Assembly (NCBI GenBank): GCA_016182845.1 | Contig: JACPFT010000021.1 | Location: forward strand, 18,878 to 82,877 | Length of the DNA stretch: 64,000 nt | From: Gammaproteobacteria bacterium | GTDB taxonomy: Bacteria; Pseudomonadota; Gammaproteobacteria; Enterobacterales; Permianibacteraceae | Reading direction: 5' to 3' | Shown: positions 35,697 to 43,183 of the stretch, one piece after another | Position numbering within the stretch: the stretch's first letter is position 1 | How the letters are laid out: each line of letters opens with the position of its first letter | Notes under the pieces: generated by a model | Told to the model about the DNA's origin: nothing | Database searches by the model: none | Seen by the model: only the letters and a program-made list of their open reading frames with translations | Translations under genes and position numbers: made by a program

Positions 35697-36650
35697 CTAA
35701 GCGGCACGATCGTCGCTGGGCAGCGTGCCGAAGCGCGCCAGCCATTGTCGGCGCAGCTGACGCGCCGAGCCGAAGCCCGAGAGCTCGGCGATGCGCTCCA
35801 GGTTGTGGCGGGTCTCGGCCAGGAGGCGGCGGGCATGGGCCAGGCGCAGGCCGGTCTGGTAGTCTAGGAGGCTGATGCCGGTGGCGGCGCGGAACAGCCG
35901 GGTTAGGTGGCGCACCGACACATGGGCGGTCCCGGCCAGCTCCTCCAGGCTGAAATGCCGCCCAGGCTCGCGGGCGATCCGGTCCTGGACCCGGTGGATG
36001 CGGGCCTGCAGATGATTGCGGTGTTCCAGCCAGGGCGAGAGCTGGGGGTCCTCGCCACCCCGGCGCAGATAGACCACCAGCTCCCGGGCCACGGCCATGG
36101 CCATGCCCGGCCCGCCCCATTCGCCGATCAGATGCAGGGCCAGATCGATACCGGCGGTGATCCCGGCGCTGGTGTAGAGGGGCCCGTCGGCGACGAAGAT
36201 GCGCCCTTCCTGGACCAGGGCGCGGGGCTCCAGGGCGGCCAGCTCCTCGGTCAGCTCGTGGTGGGTCGTACAGCGCCGACCGGCGAGGAGCCCGGCCTGG
36301 GCGGCGATCATGGCGCCCGCGCAGACCGTGGCCAGGGTATGGGACGGGCCCAGGACCAGCGGCAACCAGGCCAGGACCCGGGCGCACTCGGCGGTGTCCA
36401 GAACCGAGCGCCAGCCGTGCACGCCCGGGATCAGCAACAGGGCATTCGCGGGCAGGCGCTCCGGCAGGGGCGCGAAGCCGCTCAGGCTCAGGCCGGCCTT
36501 GAGCGCCACGGCCGGCGCGGCGCCTATGGCCTGGAGCCGGAAGCGGGCGCCCGCCTCGTTGGCGGCCAGAAAGGCCTGCCAGGGCCCCGCCCAATCCAGG
36601 GGCAGGAGGCCCGGCAGCATCAGAAAATAGATGTCGCGCTCGGTGCTCAT
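35697..36650 (-). CDS. GlxA-family AraC-type transcriptional regulator (DJ-1/PfpI + HTH)
   Basis: A 317-residue protein. The N-terminal DJ-1/PfpI-like amidotransferase-fold domain contains LATVCAGAMIAAQAGLLAGR with the nucleophile-elbow Cys. The C-terminal AraC DNA-binding domain carries two helix-turn-helix motifs (SLEELAGTAHVSVRHLTRLFR and RIAELSGFGSARQLRRQW). It lies 10 bases after an isochorismatase-family gene in the same direction, so it probably regulates that gene. The ligand is unknown. Confidence 0.84.
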   Translation of the reverse strand: MSTERDIYFLMLPGLLPLDWAGPWQAFLAANEAGARFRLQAIGAAPAVALKAGLSLSGFAPLPERLPANALLLIPGVHGWRSVLDTAECARVLAWLPLVLGPSHTLATVCAGAMIAAQAGLLAGRRCTTHHELTEELAALEPRALVQEGRIFVADGPLYTSAGITAGIDLALHLIGEWGGPGMAMAVARELVVYLRRGGEDPQLSPWLEHRNHLQARIHRVQDRIAREPGRHFSLEELAGTAHVSVRHLTRLFRAATGISLLDYQTGLRLAHARRLLAETRHNLERIAELSGFGSARQLRRQWLARFGTLPSDDRAA

Positions 36651-36660
36651 GTCCTACCTA

Positions 36661-37221
36661 TCAAGCGGCCATGCCCCCCAGGGCGGCCGAAACATCGACG
36701 ATGCGCGCGAAACGGCCGTCCAGGACCAGCTCGGTGCGCTCCTTGATCTCCGCCGGGCTGTAAGTCCGGCCGTTGGCGTGGCTAAGCGCCTGGCTCAGGG
36801 TGGCCTCGGTGACGAAATCCACCGCATAGCCCAGATCGGAAGCGACGCGCGCCGTGGTCTCGCAGCACTGCTCGGTGCGAATGCCGCTGATGGTCAGGTG
36901 GTTGATGCCCTGTTGGCTGAGCCACAGGCCGAGCCCCGTGGTGGTGAAGGCGTTATGGGCACTCTTCTCGAAGCGGGCCGCCGGCTCGCCGATCACGCAG
37001 TCGAAGGGCGCCACCAGGCCGCTCTCCCGGCTGAACGGACCTTCCGGCTCGACGTGGAAGATATGCACGACGGGGACATTTTCGGCCATAGCGCCGGCGA
37101 TCAGGCTGCGCAGCTTTCCGGCGAAGGCATCGTAATCGGCGGCATCCCAATTCGCGGTTTCCAGGAAGGATTTCTGCACGTCGATGACCAGCAGGGCGGA
37201 TTTTTTCGGCATCGTGCTCAT
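36661..37221 (-). CDS. Isochorismatase-family cysteine hydrolase
   Basis: A 186-residue protein; start 37221 has CGGAG upstream. The catalytic triad elements are Asp in LLVIDVQKSF, a lysine in the FEKSAHNAF segment, and nucleophile Cys in GIRTEQCCETTAR. The family hydrolyses amides or vinyl ethers (nicotinamidase, isochorismatase, N-carbamoylsarcosine amidase). The substrate cannot be read from sequence. It is paired with a GlxA-type regulator. Confidence 0.82.
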   Translation of the reverse strand: MSTMPKKSALLVIDVQKSFLETANWDAADYDAFAGKLRSLIAGAMAENVPVVHIFHVEPEGPFSRESGLVAPFDCVIGEPAARFEKSAHNAFTTTGLGLWLSQQGINHLTISGIRTEQCCETTARVASDLGYAVDFVTEATLSQALSHANGRTYSPAEIKERTELVLDGRFARIVDVSAALGGMAA

Positions 37222-37340
37222 GGTATTGCTCCGGGCGGGTGGTGAATGAACGCCAGGATAGCCGGCACGAGCCCGGGCCAAGGATACCGTTTCACGACTG
37301 GAATGGGACATTTCGGGACAAAAAGATGCAAGGAGTTGGC

Positions 37341-37436
37341 GTAGGGCGGATTCGCCGCGAAGCGGCAATCCGCCAAGGGGGATGTCGGGGTGGGCTCGAT
37401 TCGGCGGATTGCGCCTGTGGCGCGAATCCGCCCTAC
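37341..37436. repeat. Two-arm palindromic repeat (family B, copy 2) supplying the stop codon of a cyclase gene
   Basis: It starts GTAGGGCGGATTCGCC and ends GGCGAATCC/GCCCTAC-type sequence. Each half is a hairpin: GGCGGATTCGCCGC with GCGGCAATCCGCC, and GGCGGATTGCGCC with GGCGCGAATCCGCC. The right end provides TAG at 37433-37435, the stop of the minus-strand diguanylate cyclase. Confidence 0.8.
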
Positions 37437-38413
37437 GGCGCCGGCATCACCACGTACTGGTTGCGGCCGCCCTGCTTGGCCTTGTACAGGCCTTGGTCGG
37501 CGCGCTCCAGCCAGGCCTTGTAGGTCGGCAGCTTGGGGCCGATCTCGGCGATCCCTAAGCTGATGGTGAAGCGGATGTCGCGGCCCTCGTGGGTCACGGT
37601 GACGGCCTCGACCTGGGCGCGCAGGCGCTCGGCGAAATAGGCCGCGCCGGCGGCGTCGGTACCCACCAGGATGGCGGTGAACTCCTCGCCGCCATAGCGC
37701 CCGGTGACGTCGGTCTTGCGCTGGGCCTTGGCGAGCATGGCCGACACCTGGCGAATCACGGCGTCGCCGGCCGGATGCCCATAGGTGTCGTTGACCTTCT
37801 TGAAATGGTCGATATCGAAGATCACCAGGCAGGAGGTCTGCTTGGTGCGCTGGTAGCGGGCGAACTCCTGCTGCAGGCATTCCTCCCAATGGCCCCGGTT
37901 GAACAGCCCGGTCAGGCGGTCGGTACGCGACAGGTTTTCCAGGCGGGCATTGGCCTCGGCGAAGGCGGCTTGTGCCTCGGCGCTGTCGGTCACGTCGTAG
38001 ACCAGGATGGCCAGTTGCTCCACTTGGCCGGACAGGCCGGTAATGGGCACCAGGGTCACGTCCTGGAACATGAACTCGGAGTTGCCAGTGATGGGCCGGT
38101 CGTTGCGGAAATGGAAAAGATAGGGCTGCTGCTGCCAGATCAGGAAGGCCTGGTTATTGAGCAGGAAGACCGATTCGGCCTTGGCGCGAAAGCGTTCGCT
38201 GCCGAGATCGGGAAAGAACTGGGCCAGGGGTTGGCCGAGTATCTTGCTGGAGGCAAGGCCGGAATGGTTTTGCATCCACATGTTCCAGGCCTTGACCCGG
38301 TAGTCGCGATCGAGGACCACGACGCCGACGTCGATGGCCTGCAGCATCACGGTCAGCCAGTGCAGCTCGGCGAATTCGGGGCTGGATGCCGCGGATTTGT
38401 TTGTCACAGCCAA
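37433..38413 (-). CDS. PAS-GGDEF diguanylate cyclase (second cassette)
   Basis: A 326-residue cytosolic protein. The PAS domain (about 18-150) reads LQAIDVGVVVLDRDYRVKAWN, and a PAC-like segment precedes a short coiled linker. The GGDEF domain has DRLTGLFNRGHWEE, FDIDHFKKVNDTYGHPAGD and GGEEF, with an RxxD site (RKTD) five residues before it. Its start overlaps the REC-CheC gene by 10 bases, so translation is probably coupled. Its architecture parallels the cyclase at 32143-33057. Confidence 0.87.
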   Translation of the reverse strand: MAVTNKSAASSPEFAELHWLTVMLQAIDVGVVVLDRDYRVKAWNMWMQNHSGLASSKILGQPLAQFFPDLGSERFRAKAESVFLLNNQAFLIWQQQPYLFHFRNDRPITGNSEFMFQDVTLVPITGLSGQVEQLAILVYDVTDSAEAQAAFAEANARLENLSRTDRLTGLFNRGHWEECLQQEFARYQRTKQTSCLVIFDIDHFKKVNDTYGHPAGDAVIRQVSAMLAKAQRKTDVTGRYGGEEFTAILVGTDAAGAAYFAERLRAQVEAVTVTHEGRDIRFTISLGIAEIGPKLPTYKAWLERADQGLYKAKQGGRNQYVVMPAP

Positions 38414-39429
38414 TGGGCAACCCTCTGTTGCAAAGGCTCCACCGAATCCTCGGTGAACAGGAGCAGCAGATCGCAGTCGATATTGCAGGACTCGATCCGA
38501 TAGGGAATTTCGAAAGTCAGGGTGTTGCGCCAGCGCCCGCCGTTCTTGGCCACCACCTCGGACACCGGGCGGTGCAGGCCCAGGACCGTCGGGTGGTCGA
38601 CGCTGAAGGTCACGTCGATCTGCTCGGCGATGCCGCGCAGACAGGCGCCGATCAGGACATTGGCCACGTCCATGTAGATCTCGACGCTGGCATGCTCGTC
38701 GAGCTTGCCCTTGTAGCCCAGGAGCCGGGCCAGATCGGCGGTAGAGCCTTCGTTGAAGATCAGCATGGCCTCGCCGGCGATGCCCGAGCCCACGAAGCCC
38801 TGGCAGACCGCCGCCTGGCTGCCGCCCTGCTCCATGGCCGCCAGGGCCATGCGCAATTCGCCGGGCTCCAGATCGGAAACATTGGGCACCGGCAGGACCA
38901 CGAAGACCTTGAGCAATCGCGCCAGCAGGTCGGCGGCGCGGCCGATGGCGACATTGACCACTTCCCGGTAGGCGTCGTAGCGGTCGACGCGGAAATTGAC
39001 CGGTCGCTCGACCGGTTGGGCGGGGGCTTGCGCCGGCTTGGGCGCCTCGGTCTCGCGGGCCCTGTCCAAGAAGCCGAAACGGTCCAGCAGACCGGCCAGC
39101 TCCTCGCTGCCTATGGGCTTCTTGACGAAATCCAGGGCGCCCAGGCCCAAGACCCGGTTGCGCGCATCGGGCTGGATGTCGCCGGACACCACGATGACGC
39201 TGGTGTCCAGCGCCTCTTCATTGATCTGTTGCAGGGTCTGGAAGCCGTCCAGGACCGGCATGGTCAAGTCGAGGAAGAGCACTTCGCCCTTGCCCTCGCG
39301 CAGGGCCATGAGCGCCTCTTCGCCGTTGTTGGCATAGGTGATGTCCACCGGCCAATCCGCCGGCAAGGCCCGCGCCAGCTGCTTGCGCGCCATGGCGGAG
39401 TCGTCACAGATGATGATGGGTAGGGACAT
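38404..39429 (-). CDS. Fused receiver-CheC protein
   Basis: A 341-residue protein. Residues 1-118 are a CheY-like receiver: DD at 9-10, phospho-acceptor Asp54 (LFLDLTMPVLDG) and Lys in FVKKPIG. A Pro/Ala-rich linker (about 124-143) leads to a CheC-like domain with motif 1 YREVVNVAIGRAAD (Glu156-x-x-Asn159). Motif 2 is YMDVANVLIGACLRG (Asp254-x-x-Asn257), where Asp replaces the usual Glu. The start at 39429 (MSLPIIICDDS) was preferred over an upstream TTG. It combines in one chain the two proteins encoded separately at 33063-34029, followed by its own diguanylate cyclase. Confidence 0.85.
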   Translation of the reverse strand: MSLPIIICDDSAMARKQLARALPADWPVDITYANNGEEALMALREGKGEVLFLDLTMPVLDGFQTLQQINEEALDTSVIVVSGDIQPDARNRVLGLGALDFVKKPIGSEELAGLLDRFGFLDRARETEAPKPAQAPAQPVERPVNFRVDRYDAYREVVNVAIGRAADLLARLLKVFVVLPVPNVSDLEPGELRMALAAMEQGGSQAAVCQGFVGSGIAGEAMLIFNEGSTADLARLLGYKGKLDEHASVEIYMDVANVLIGACLRGIAEQIDVTFSVDHPTVLGLHRPVSEVVAKNGGRWRNTLTFEIPYRIESCNIDCDLLLLFTEDSVEPLQQRVAHWL

Positions 39430-39673
39430 GGGCCGCGCTTCCGCCGTACTACCAAAGACTAGGGTCAAACCGGAGCGCGATGTCGGCCCCGAGTGAACGA
39501 GTCATGCGAGCCTGAGCCCGAGCTCCAAAAACCCCGCTCAGCACGGGGTCAATCTTCCGAGAGTAGCAGTGGATCCCCCCCGGAACCAAGACCGACCACG
39601 GATTTTTACGCCTTCTGCACGCTGCCGGCGGGCTCGCCCCGCTGCGCCGCGGCGCCACGGCCCAGCCACGCGT

Positions 39674-40243
39674 TCAGCGCCAGTCGCGCCCGTAATGCTC
39701 GGTCTCATAACGCTGGACCCTCAGGCTCTCGCTCCAATAATCCGCCGGCCAACCGGCCTTCCACTTGAGCTGGCGCAGAAACTCCGCCGGTTCCGACAGC
39801 TTGTCCCACACCGAGGGCAGGAAGGTGGCGCGTTCATAGCCGTCGCTGAGCACCAGGCCGTCCACGCCGGGCCGCAGCATGCGCAATAGCTGGGCCTCGT
39901 CGGCGGGGTAGAGGGGCTCCAGGGGCGAGAGCAGGCTCACCTCCAGGTGCAGGCCCTTGAGTTCGCGGTTCGTCAGGGGTGGAAAGCGCGGATCGTCGAA
40001 GGCGCTGAGATAGGCGTTGTGGGCCACGTCCTGGACCAGGGGATGGGCCGGCTCCAGCATGCCCCGGCAGCCGCGCAGCTCGCCGTTGCGGCTCAGGGTG
40101 ACGAAGCTCGCGCCCAAGCTCAGGACGGCGGCCGGAAAGTCGGACAGGGCCGGGACCCAGGCGCCGCCGCTGCGCAGGCCCTCGCCGATGGCCTCCTGGG
40201 CCACGTTCAGGAGGATGGCGCCCAGGGCGTCGTCGCGCTTCAT
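39674..40243 (-). CDS. amrA: AmmeMemoRadiSam system protein A (AMMECR1-like)
   Basis: A 189-residue protein with the strictly conserved AMMECR1 motif LRGCRGML in its first third and VHNAYLSAFDDPRFPPLT-like sequence after it. Its ATG overlaps the stop of amrB (ATGA), so the two are translationally coupled. The biochemical function of the family is unknown; it always accompanies AmrB and the radical-SAM AmrS when the full triad is present. Confidence 0.9.
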   Translation of the reverse strand: MKRDDALGAILLNVAQEAIGEGLRSGGAWVPALSDFPAAVLSLGASFVTLSRNGELRGCRGMLEPAHPLVQDVAHNAYLSAFDDPRFPPLTNRELKGLHLEVSLLSPLEPLYPADEAQLLRMLRPGVDGLVLSDGYERATFLPSVWDKLSEPAEFLRQLKWKAGWPADYWSESLRVQRYETEHYGRDWR

Positions 40244-41082
40244 CCCTGGGCCTCGTAGAGAGCGAAGGCGGCATAGCCGACGACCCGATCCCGCGATCCC
40301 GCCGTGTCTCCGGACGTCCGGTAGTCCAAGAGCTCCAGCTCGTAGCGGCTGCGTGCCGCCAGCTCCAGCAGGCCGTTCAGCGGCCGGCAGCCGCAGGCCT
40401 GCTCGCCGTCCAGGGTCGGGCGGCGCGCCAGGATGGCGGCGCAGGTCGCCGCATCCCGCTCGCGGGCCTCGTCATAGCCGTGGTAATGGGACAGGTCCGT
40501 GCTGATCACCACCAGGGTCTCGGGCCCGCCCCAGAGCGCGCGCAGGACCTCGGCGACATTGCCGGCGCTGGCCGAGCCCACGACCAGGGGCAGGAGGCTG
40601 AACTCGCCGAGCAGGAATTGCAGGAAGGGCAGCTGCACCTCCAGGCTGTGCTCCTCGGCATGGGCCCAGGCCGAGACCGCCACGCCGGGCTGGCGCAGGG
40701 CCGCGCTCCTCGCGGCTTCATCCACCGGCACCGAACCCAGGGGCGTCAGGAAGACCCGGGCCTCGGGCAGGGCCAGGCCAGCCACGGGCACGCGATGGCC
40801 CGGGCCCAGGAGGACCACGCGACTGATCCGGCCGGCATGGGCGCGCAGGCGCCGATAAGCCAGGGCGGCGGTGAGACCCGAGTAGACATAGCCGGCGTGG
40901 GGCACGATCAAGGCCTTGGGCTGGGGCATGGGCGCGGCCCCCGCCGACAGGCGCTCGGCGCTGTCCAGGAGGTGGGCCAGGGTCTGGCGCAGGACCTGGG
41001 GCCCTTCCGGGTAGAACTGGCCCGCCACCGCCGGGGCGCGGGGCTTGGGGTCGGAATGGGCGGAGGCGGAAGCCGGCGACAT
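40240..41082 (-). CDS. amrB: AmmeMemoRadiSam system protein B (Memo-like)
   Basis: A 280-residue protein of the Memo family, related to class III extradiol dioxygenases. Likely metal-site residues are the His of IVPHAGYVYSGLTAA, the His of EEHSLEVQLPFLQ, and the Asp/His of STDLSHYHGYDEA. A Cys (EQACGCRPL) lies near the C-terminus, as in Memo. It is the first gene of amrB-amrA and diverges from amrS across a 62-base gap. Confidence 0.9.
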   Translation of the reverse strand: MSPASASAHSDPKPRAPAVAGQFYPEGPQVLRQTLAHLLDSAERLSAGAAPMPQPKALIVPHAGYVYSGLTAALAYRRLRAHAGRISRVVLLGPGHRVPVAGLALPEARVFLTPLGSVPVDEAARSAALRQPGVAVSAWAHAEEHSLEVQLPFLQFLLGEFSLLPLVVGSASAGNVAEVLRALWGGPETLVVISTDLSHYHGYDEARERDAATCAAILARRPTLDGEQACGCRPLNGLLELAARSRYELELLDYRTSGDTAGSRDRVVGYAAFALYEAQG

Positions 41083-41144
41083 GGGCTGTCCTCGCGGGCG
41101 AGGAGAACTACACTAAGTGTAGACCATGAGTCGGAGGGCGCAGG

Positions 41145-42230
41145 ATGGACGAATCGGTTCATGCCACCCGCTACTGGCATGCCCTGGCCGACGGGCGTGT
41201 GCAATGCGATGTCTGCCCGCGCGCCTGCAAGCTGCGCCCAGGCCAGCGCGGCCTGTGCTTCGTGCGCGGGCGCGAGGAGGCCGAGGACGCGGAGGGCATC
41301 TGGCTGTACAGTTACGGGCGCTCCAGCGGCTTCTGCATCGATCCGGTGGAGAAGAAGCCGCTCAACCACTTCCTGCCCGGCACGTCCGTCCTGTCCTTCG
41401 GGACCGCCGGCTGCAACCTGGCCTGCAAGTTCTGCCAGAACTGGGATATGAGCAAGGCCCGGGAAATGGACCGGCTCACCGACGCCGCCAGCCCCGAGCA
41501 ACTGGCGCGGACCGCCAAGCGCCTGGGCTGCGCCAGCCTGGCCTTCACCTACAACGATCCGGTGGTCTTCCTGGAATACGCCATGGACGTGGCCGATGCC
41601 GGCCATGCCGCCGGGCTCAAGGCCATCGCCGTTACCGCCGGTTACATCTGCCCCGAGCCGCGCGTCGAATTTTATCAGCACATGGACGCCGCCAACGTGG
41701 ACCTCAAGGCCTTCAGCGAGCGCTTCTACCAGAAGATCTGCGGCGGCGAGCTGCACGCCGTGCTCGACACCCTGATCTATCTGAAACAGGAGACTCAAGT
41801 CTGGTTCGAGATCACGACCCTGCTCATTCCCGGCGAGAACGACTCGGACGCGGAGCTGCACGAGGAATGCGCCTGGATCCGCGAGCACCTGGGCCCCGAC
41901 GTGCCCCTGCATTTCACCGCCTTCCACCCGGACTGGAAGATGATGGACACGCCGCGCACGCCCCCCGAGACCCTGACCCGGGCGCGGGACATCGGTCTCG
42001 CCGAGGGTCTGCACTATGTCTACACCGGTAATGTCCACGACCGGCGCGGCGGCTCGACACGCTGCCCGGGCTGCGGCGCCCTGCTCATCGAGCGCGACTG
42101 GTACGAACTGGGCTGCTGGCACCTCGACGCCCAGGGCGAGTGCCTGAGCTGCGGCTTTCGCCTGCCCGGCGTGTTCGACGGACCGCCGGGAGGTTGGGGC
42201 GCGCGGCGTCTGCCGGTGCGGATCGCTTGA
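41145..42230 (+). CDS. amrS: AmmeMemoRadiSam system radical SAM enzyme
   Basis: A 361-residue radical SAM enzyme. The N-terminal cysteine cluster CDVCPRACKL...GLCFVR resembles that of pyruvate-formate-lyase-activating relatives. The radical SAM motif is CNLACKFCQNW (CxxxCxxC). The C-terminus carries two CxxC pairs (CPGCG and CLSCG), which could bind zinc or an auxiliary cluster. An inline FTYNDPVVFLEYAMD matches the PflA-like subgroup. It diverges from amrB. Substrate is unknown. Confidence 0.92.
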   Translation: MDESVHATRYWHALADGRVQCDVCPRACKLRPGQRGLCFVRGREEAEDAEGIWLYSYGRSSGFCIDPVEKKPLNHFLPGTSVLSFGTAGCNLACKFCQNWDMSKAREMDRLTDAASPEQLARTAKRLGCASLAFTYNDPVVFLEYAMDVADAGHAAGLKAIAVTAGYICPEPRVEFYQHMDAANVDLKAFSERFYQKICGGELHAVLDTLIYLKQETQVWFEITTLLIPGENDSDAELHEECAWIREHLGPDVPLHFTAFHPDWKMMDTPRTPPETLTRARDIGLAEGLHYVYTGNVHDRRGGSTRCPGCGALLIERDWYELGCWHLDAQGECLSCGFRLPGVFDGPPGGWGARRLPVRIA

Positions 42231-42281
42231 ACGGCCGTCGGCATGCAGCGCGTGCGTCCCAGACCAGCCTTGCATGCCTTC

Positions 42282-42338
42282 GTAGGTCCCGCTGAAGCGG
42301 GACGATCGTGGTAATTGTCCGACTGAAGTCGGACCTAC
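42282..42338. repeat. Two-arm palindromic repeat (family C)
   Basis: Two hairpins, GTCCCGCT-GA-AGCGGGAC and GTCCGACT-GA-AGTCGGAC, are joined by a 15-base spacer. The outermost GTAGGTCC and GGACCTAC are inverted copies, so the whole element is also a long palindrome. It lies between convergent amrS and mscL. Only one copy was seen in the window. Confidence 0.75.
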
Positions 42339-42358
42339 ATCGCAATGGGTTCGGTCCG

Positions 42359-42766
42359 CTAGCGCTGTTGTGCCTTGAGCAGATCCCGGATCTCGGTGAG
42401 CAGCTTCTCCTCCGCCGAGGGCTCCGGCGGCGCGGCGGGGGCCTCTTCCTGCTTGCGCTTCAGCTTGTTCACGCCCTTGACCAGCATGAAGATGGCGAAG
42501 GCGATCAGGGTGAAATCGATGATCGTCTGGGCGAAGACACCGTACTTGAGCACGGCCGGCTTCTGACCCTCCATCACCGCCGGGACCGTCACCGACAAAC
42601 CGGTCAGATCGATGCCGCCCATGAGCAGGCCCACGGACGGCATGATCACATCGGCCACGGCCGAGGACACGATCTTGCCGAAGGCGGCGCCGATCACCAC
42701 GCCGACCGCCAGGTCGATGACATTGCCCTTGACGGCAAACTCCTTGAACTCGCTGATCAGACTCAT
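42359..42766 (-). CDS. mscL: Large-conductance mechanosensitive channel MscL
   Basis: A 135-residue inner-membrane channel. Start 42766 has GGAGG six bases upstream. The N-terminal [33 protein letters not shown] (TM1, with the gate-lining hydrophobics) and the second [27 protein letters not shown] are diagnostic. The C-terminal helix bundle [12 protein letters not shown] is intact. It opens at high membrane tension to release solutes on osmotic downshock. Confidence 0.95.
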   Translation of the reverse strand: MSLISEFKEFAVKGNVIDLAVGVVIGAAFGKIVSSAVADVIMPSVGLLMGGIDLTGLSVTVPAVMEGQKPAVLKYGVFAQTIIDFTLIAFAIFMLVKGVNKLKRKQEEAPAAPPEPSAEEKLLTEIRDLLKAQQR

Positions 42767-42802
42767 GCGCTCCTCCGCGTTGTCGTTATGGGACGGAGCG
42801 CA

Positions 42803-42811
42803 TTTATAGCA
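42803..42811 (-). promoter_or_regulatory. Extended -10 promoter of mscL
   Basis: On the minus strand the motif reads TGCTATAAA, an extended -10 element, 37 bases before the mscL ATG. No good -35 hexamer is visible. Confidence 0.45.
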
Positions 42812-42816
42812 CGCGC

Positions 42817-43131
42817 TTATTCCCCGCAGGCCACGCCATAGCGCGATACCCAGCAGGAACAATCGTCCAGCGTCCCGTCCGCCTCCACGGTCACCGTGCG
42901 GAAGCTGATCTTGCACCAGCGTCCGCTGGCCGGTTCCTTGATGTGGTCCACGTCGTCCGTGTCCGGGCTCTCCGTGCCGGGCTGGATACGGTAGCCGCCC
43001 TTGTCGTCGGCCCAGACGATCACTTCCTGGGCATAGTCGTTGATGACATGGCCATTGAGCGGCCAGGGCCAGACATAGGCCTGGGCCAGGGCGGGACAGC
43101 ACAGGAGCAAGAACGGAATGAGGCGGCGCAT
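42817..43131 (-). CDS. Small exported cysteine-containing protein of unknown function
   Basis: A 104-residue protein starting at 43131 with AAGGA upstream. The signal peptide [18 protein letters not shown] is cleaved before YVWPWP. The mature 86 residues have four cysteines (RWCKIS, CSCW, VACG) that could form two disulfides, and many acidic/Trp residues. I do not recognise the family. It is divergent from glnE and 50 bases upstream of mscL on the same strand. Confidence 0.6.
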   Translation of the reverse strand: MRRLIPFLLLCCPALAQAYVWPWPLNGHVINDYAQEVIVWADDKGGYRIQPGTESPDTDDVDHIKEPASGRWCKISFRTVTVEADGTLDDCSCWVSRYGVACGE

Positions 43132-43183
43132 GGCAGTCCTTGGGCTAGTACGGCAGGGTCGGTATGCTGATAGGCCCCGATCG

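Noticed and set aside
35635..36594. An apparent N-terminal extension fusing the YfiF-like frame to sequence inside the GlxA-type gene (639 codons in total)
   Set aside because: The upstream part is an out-of-frame reading of the regulator gene. The RBS-supported start is at 35634.
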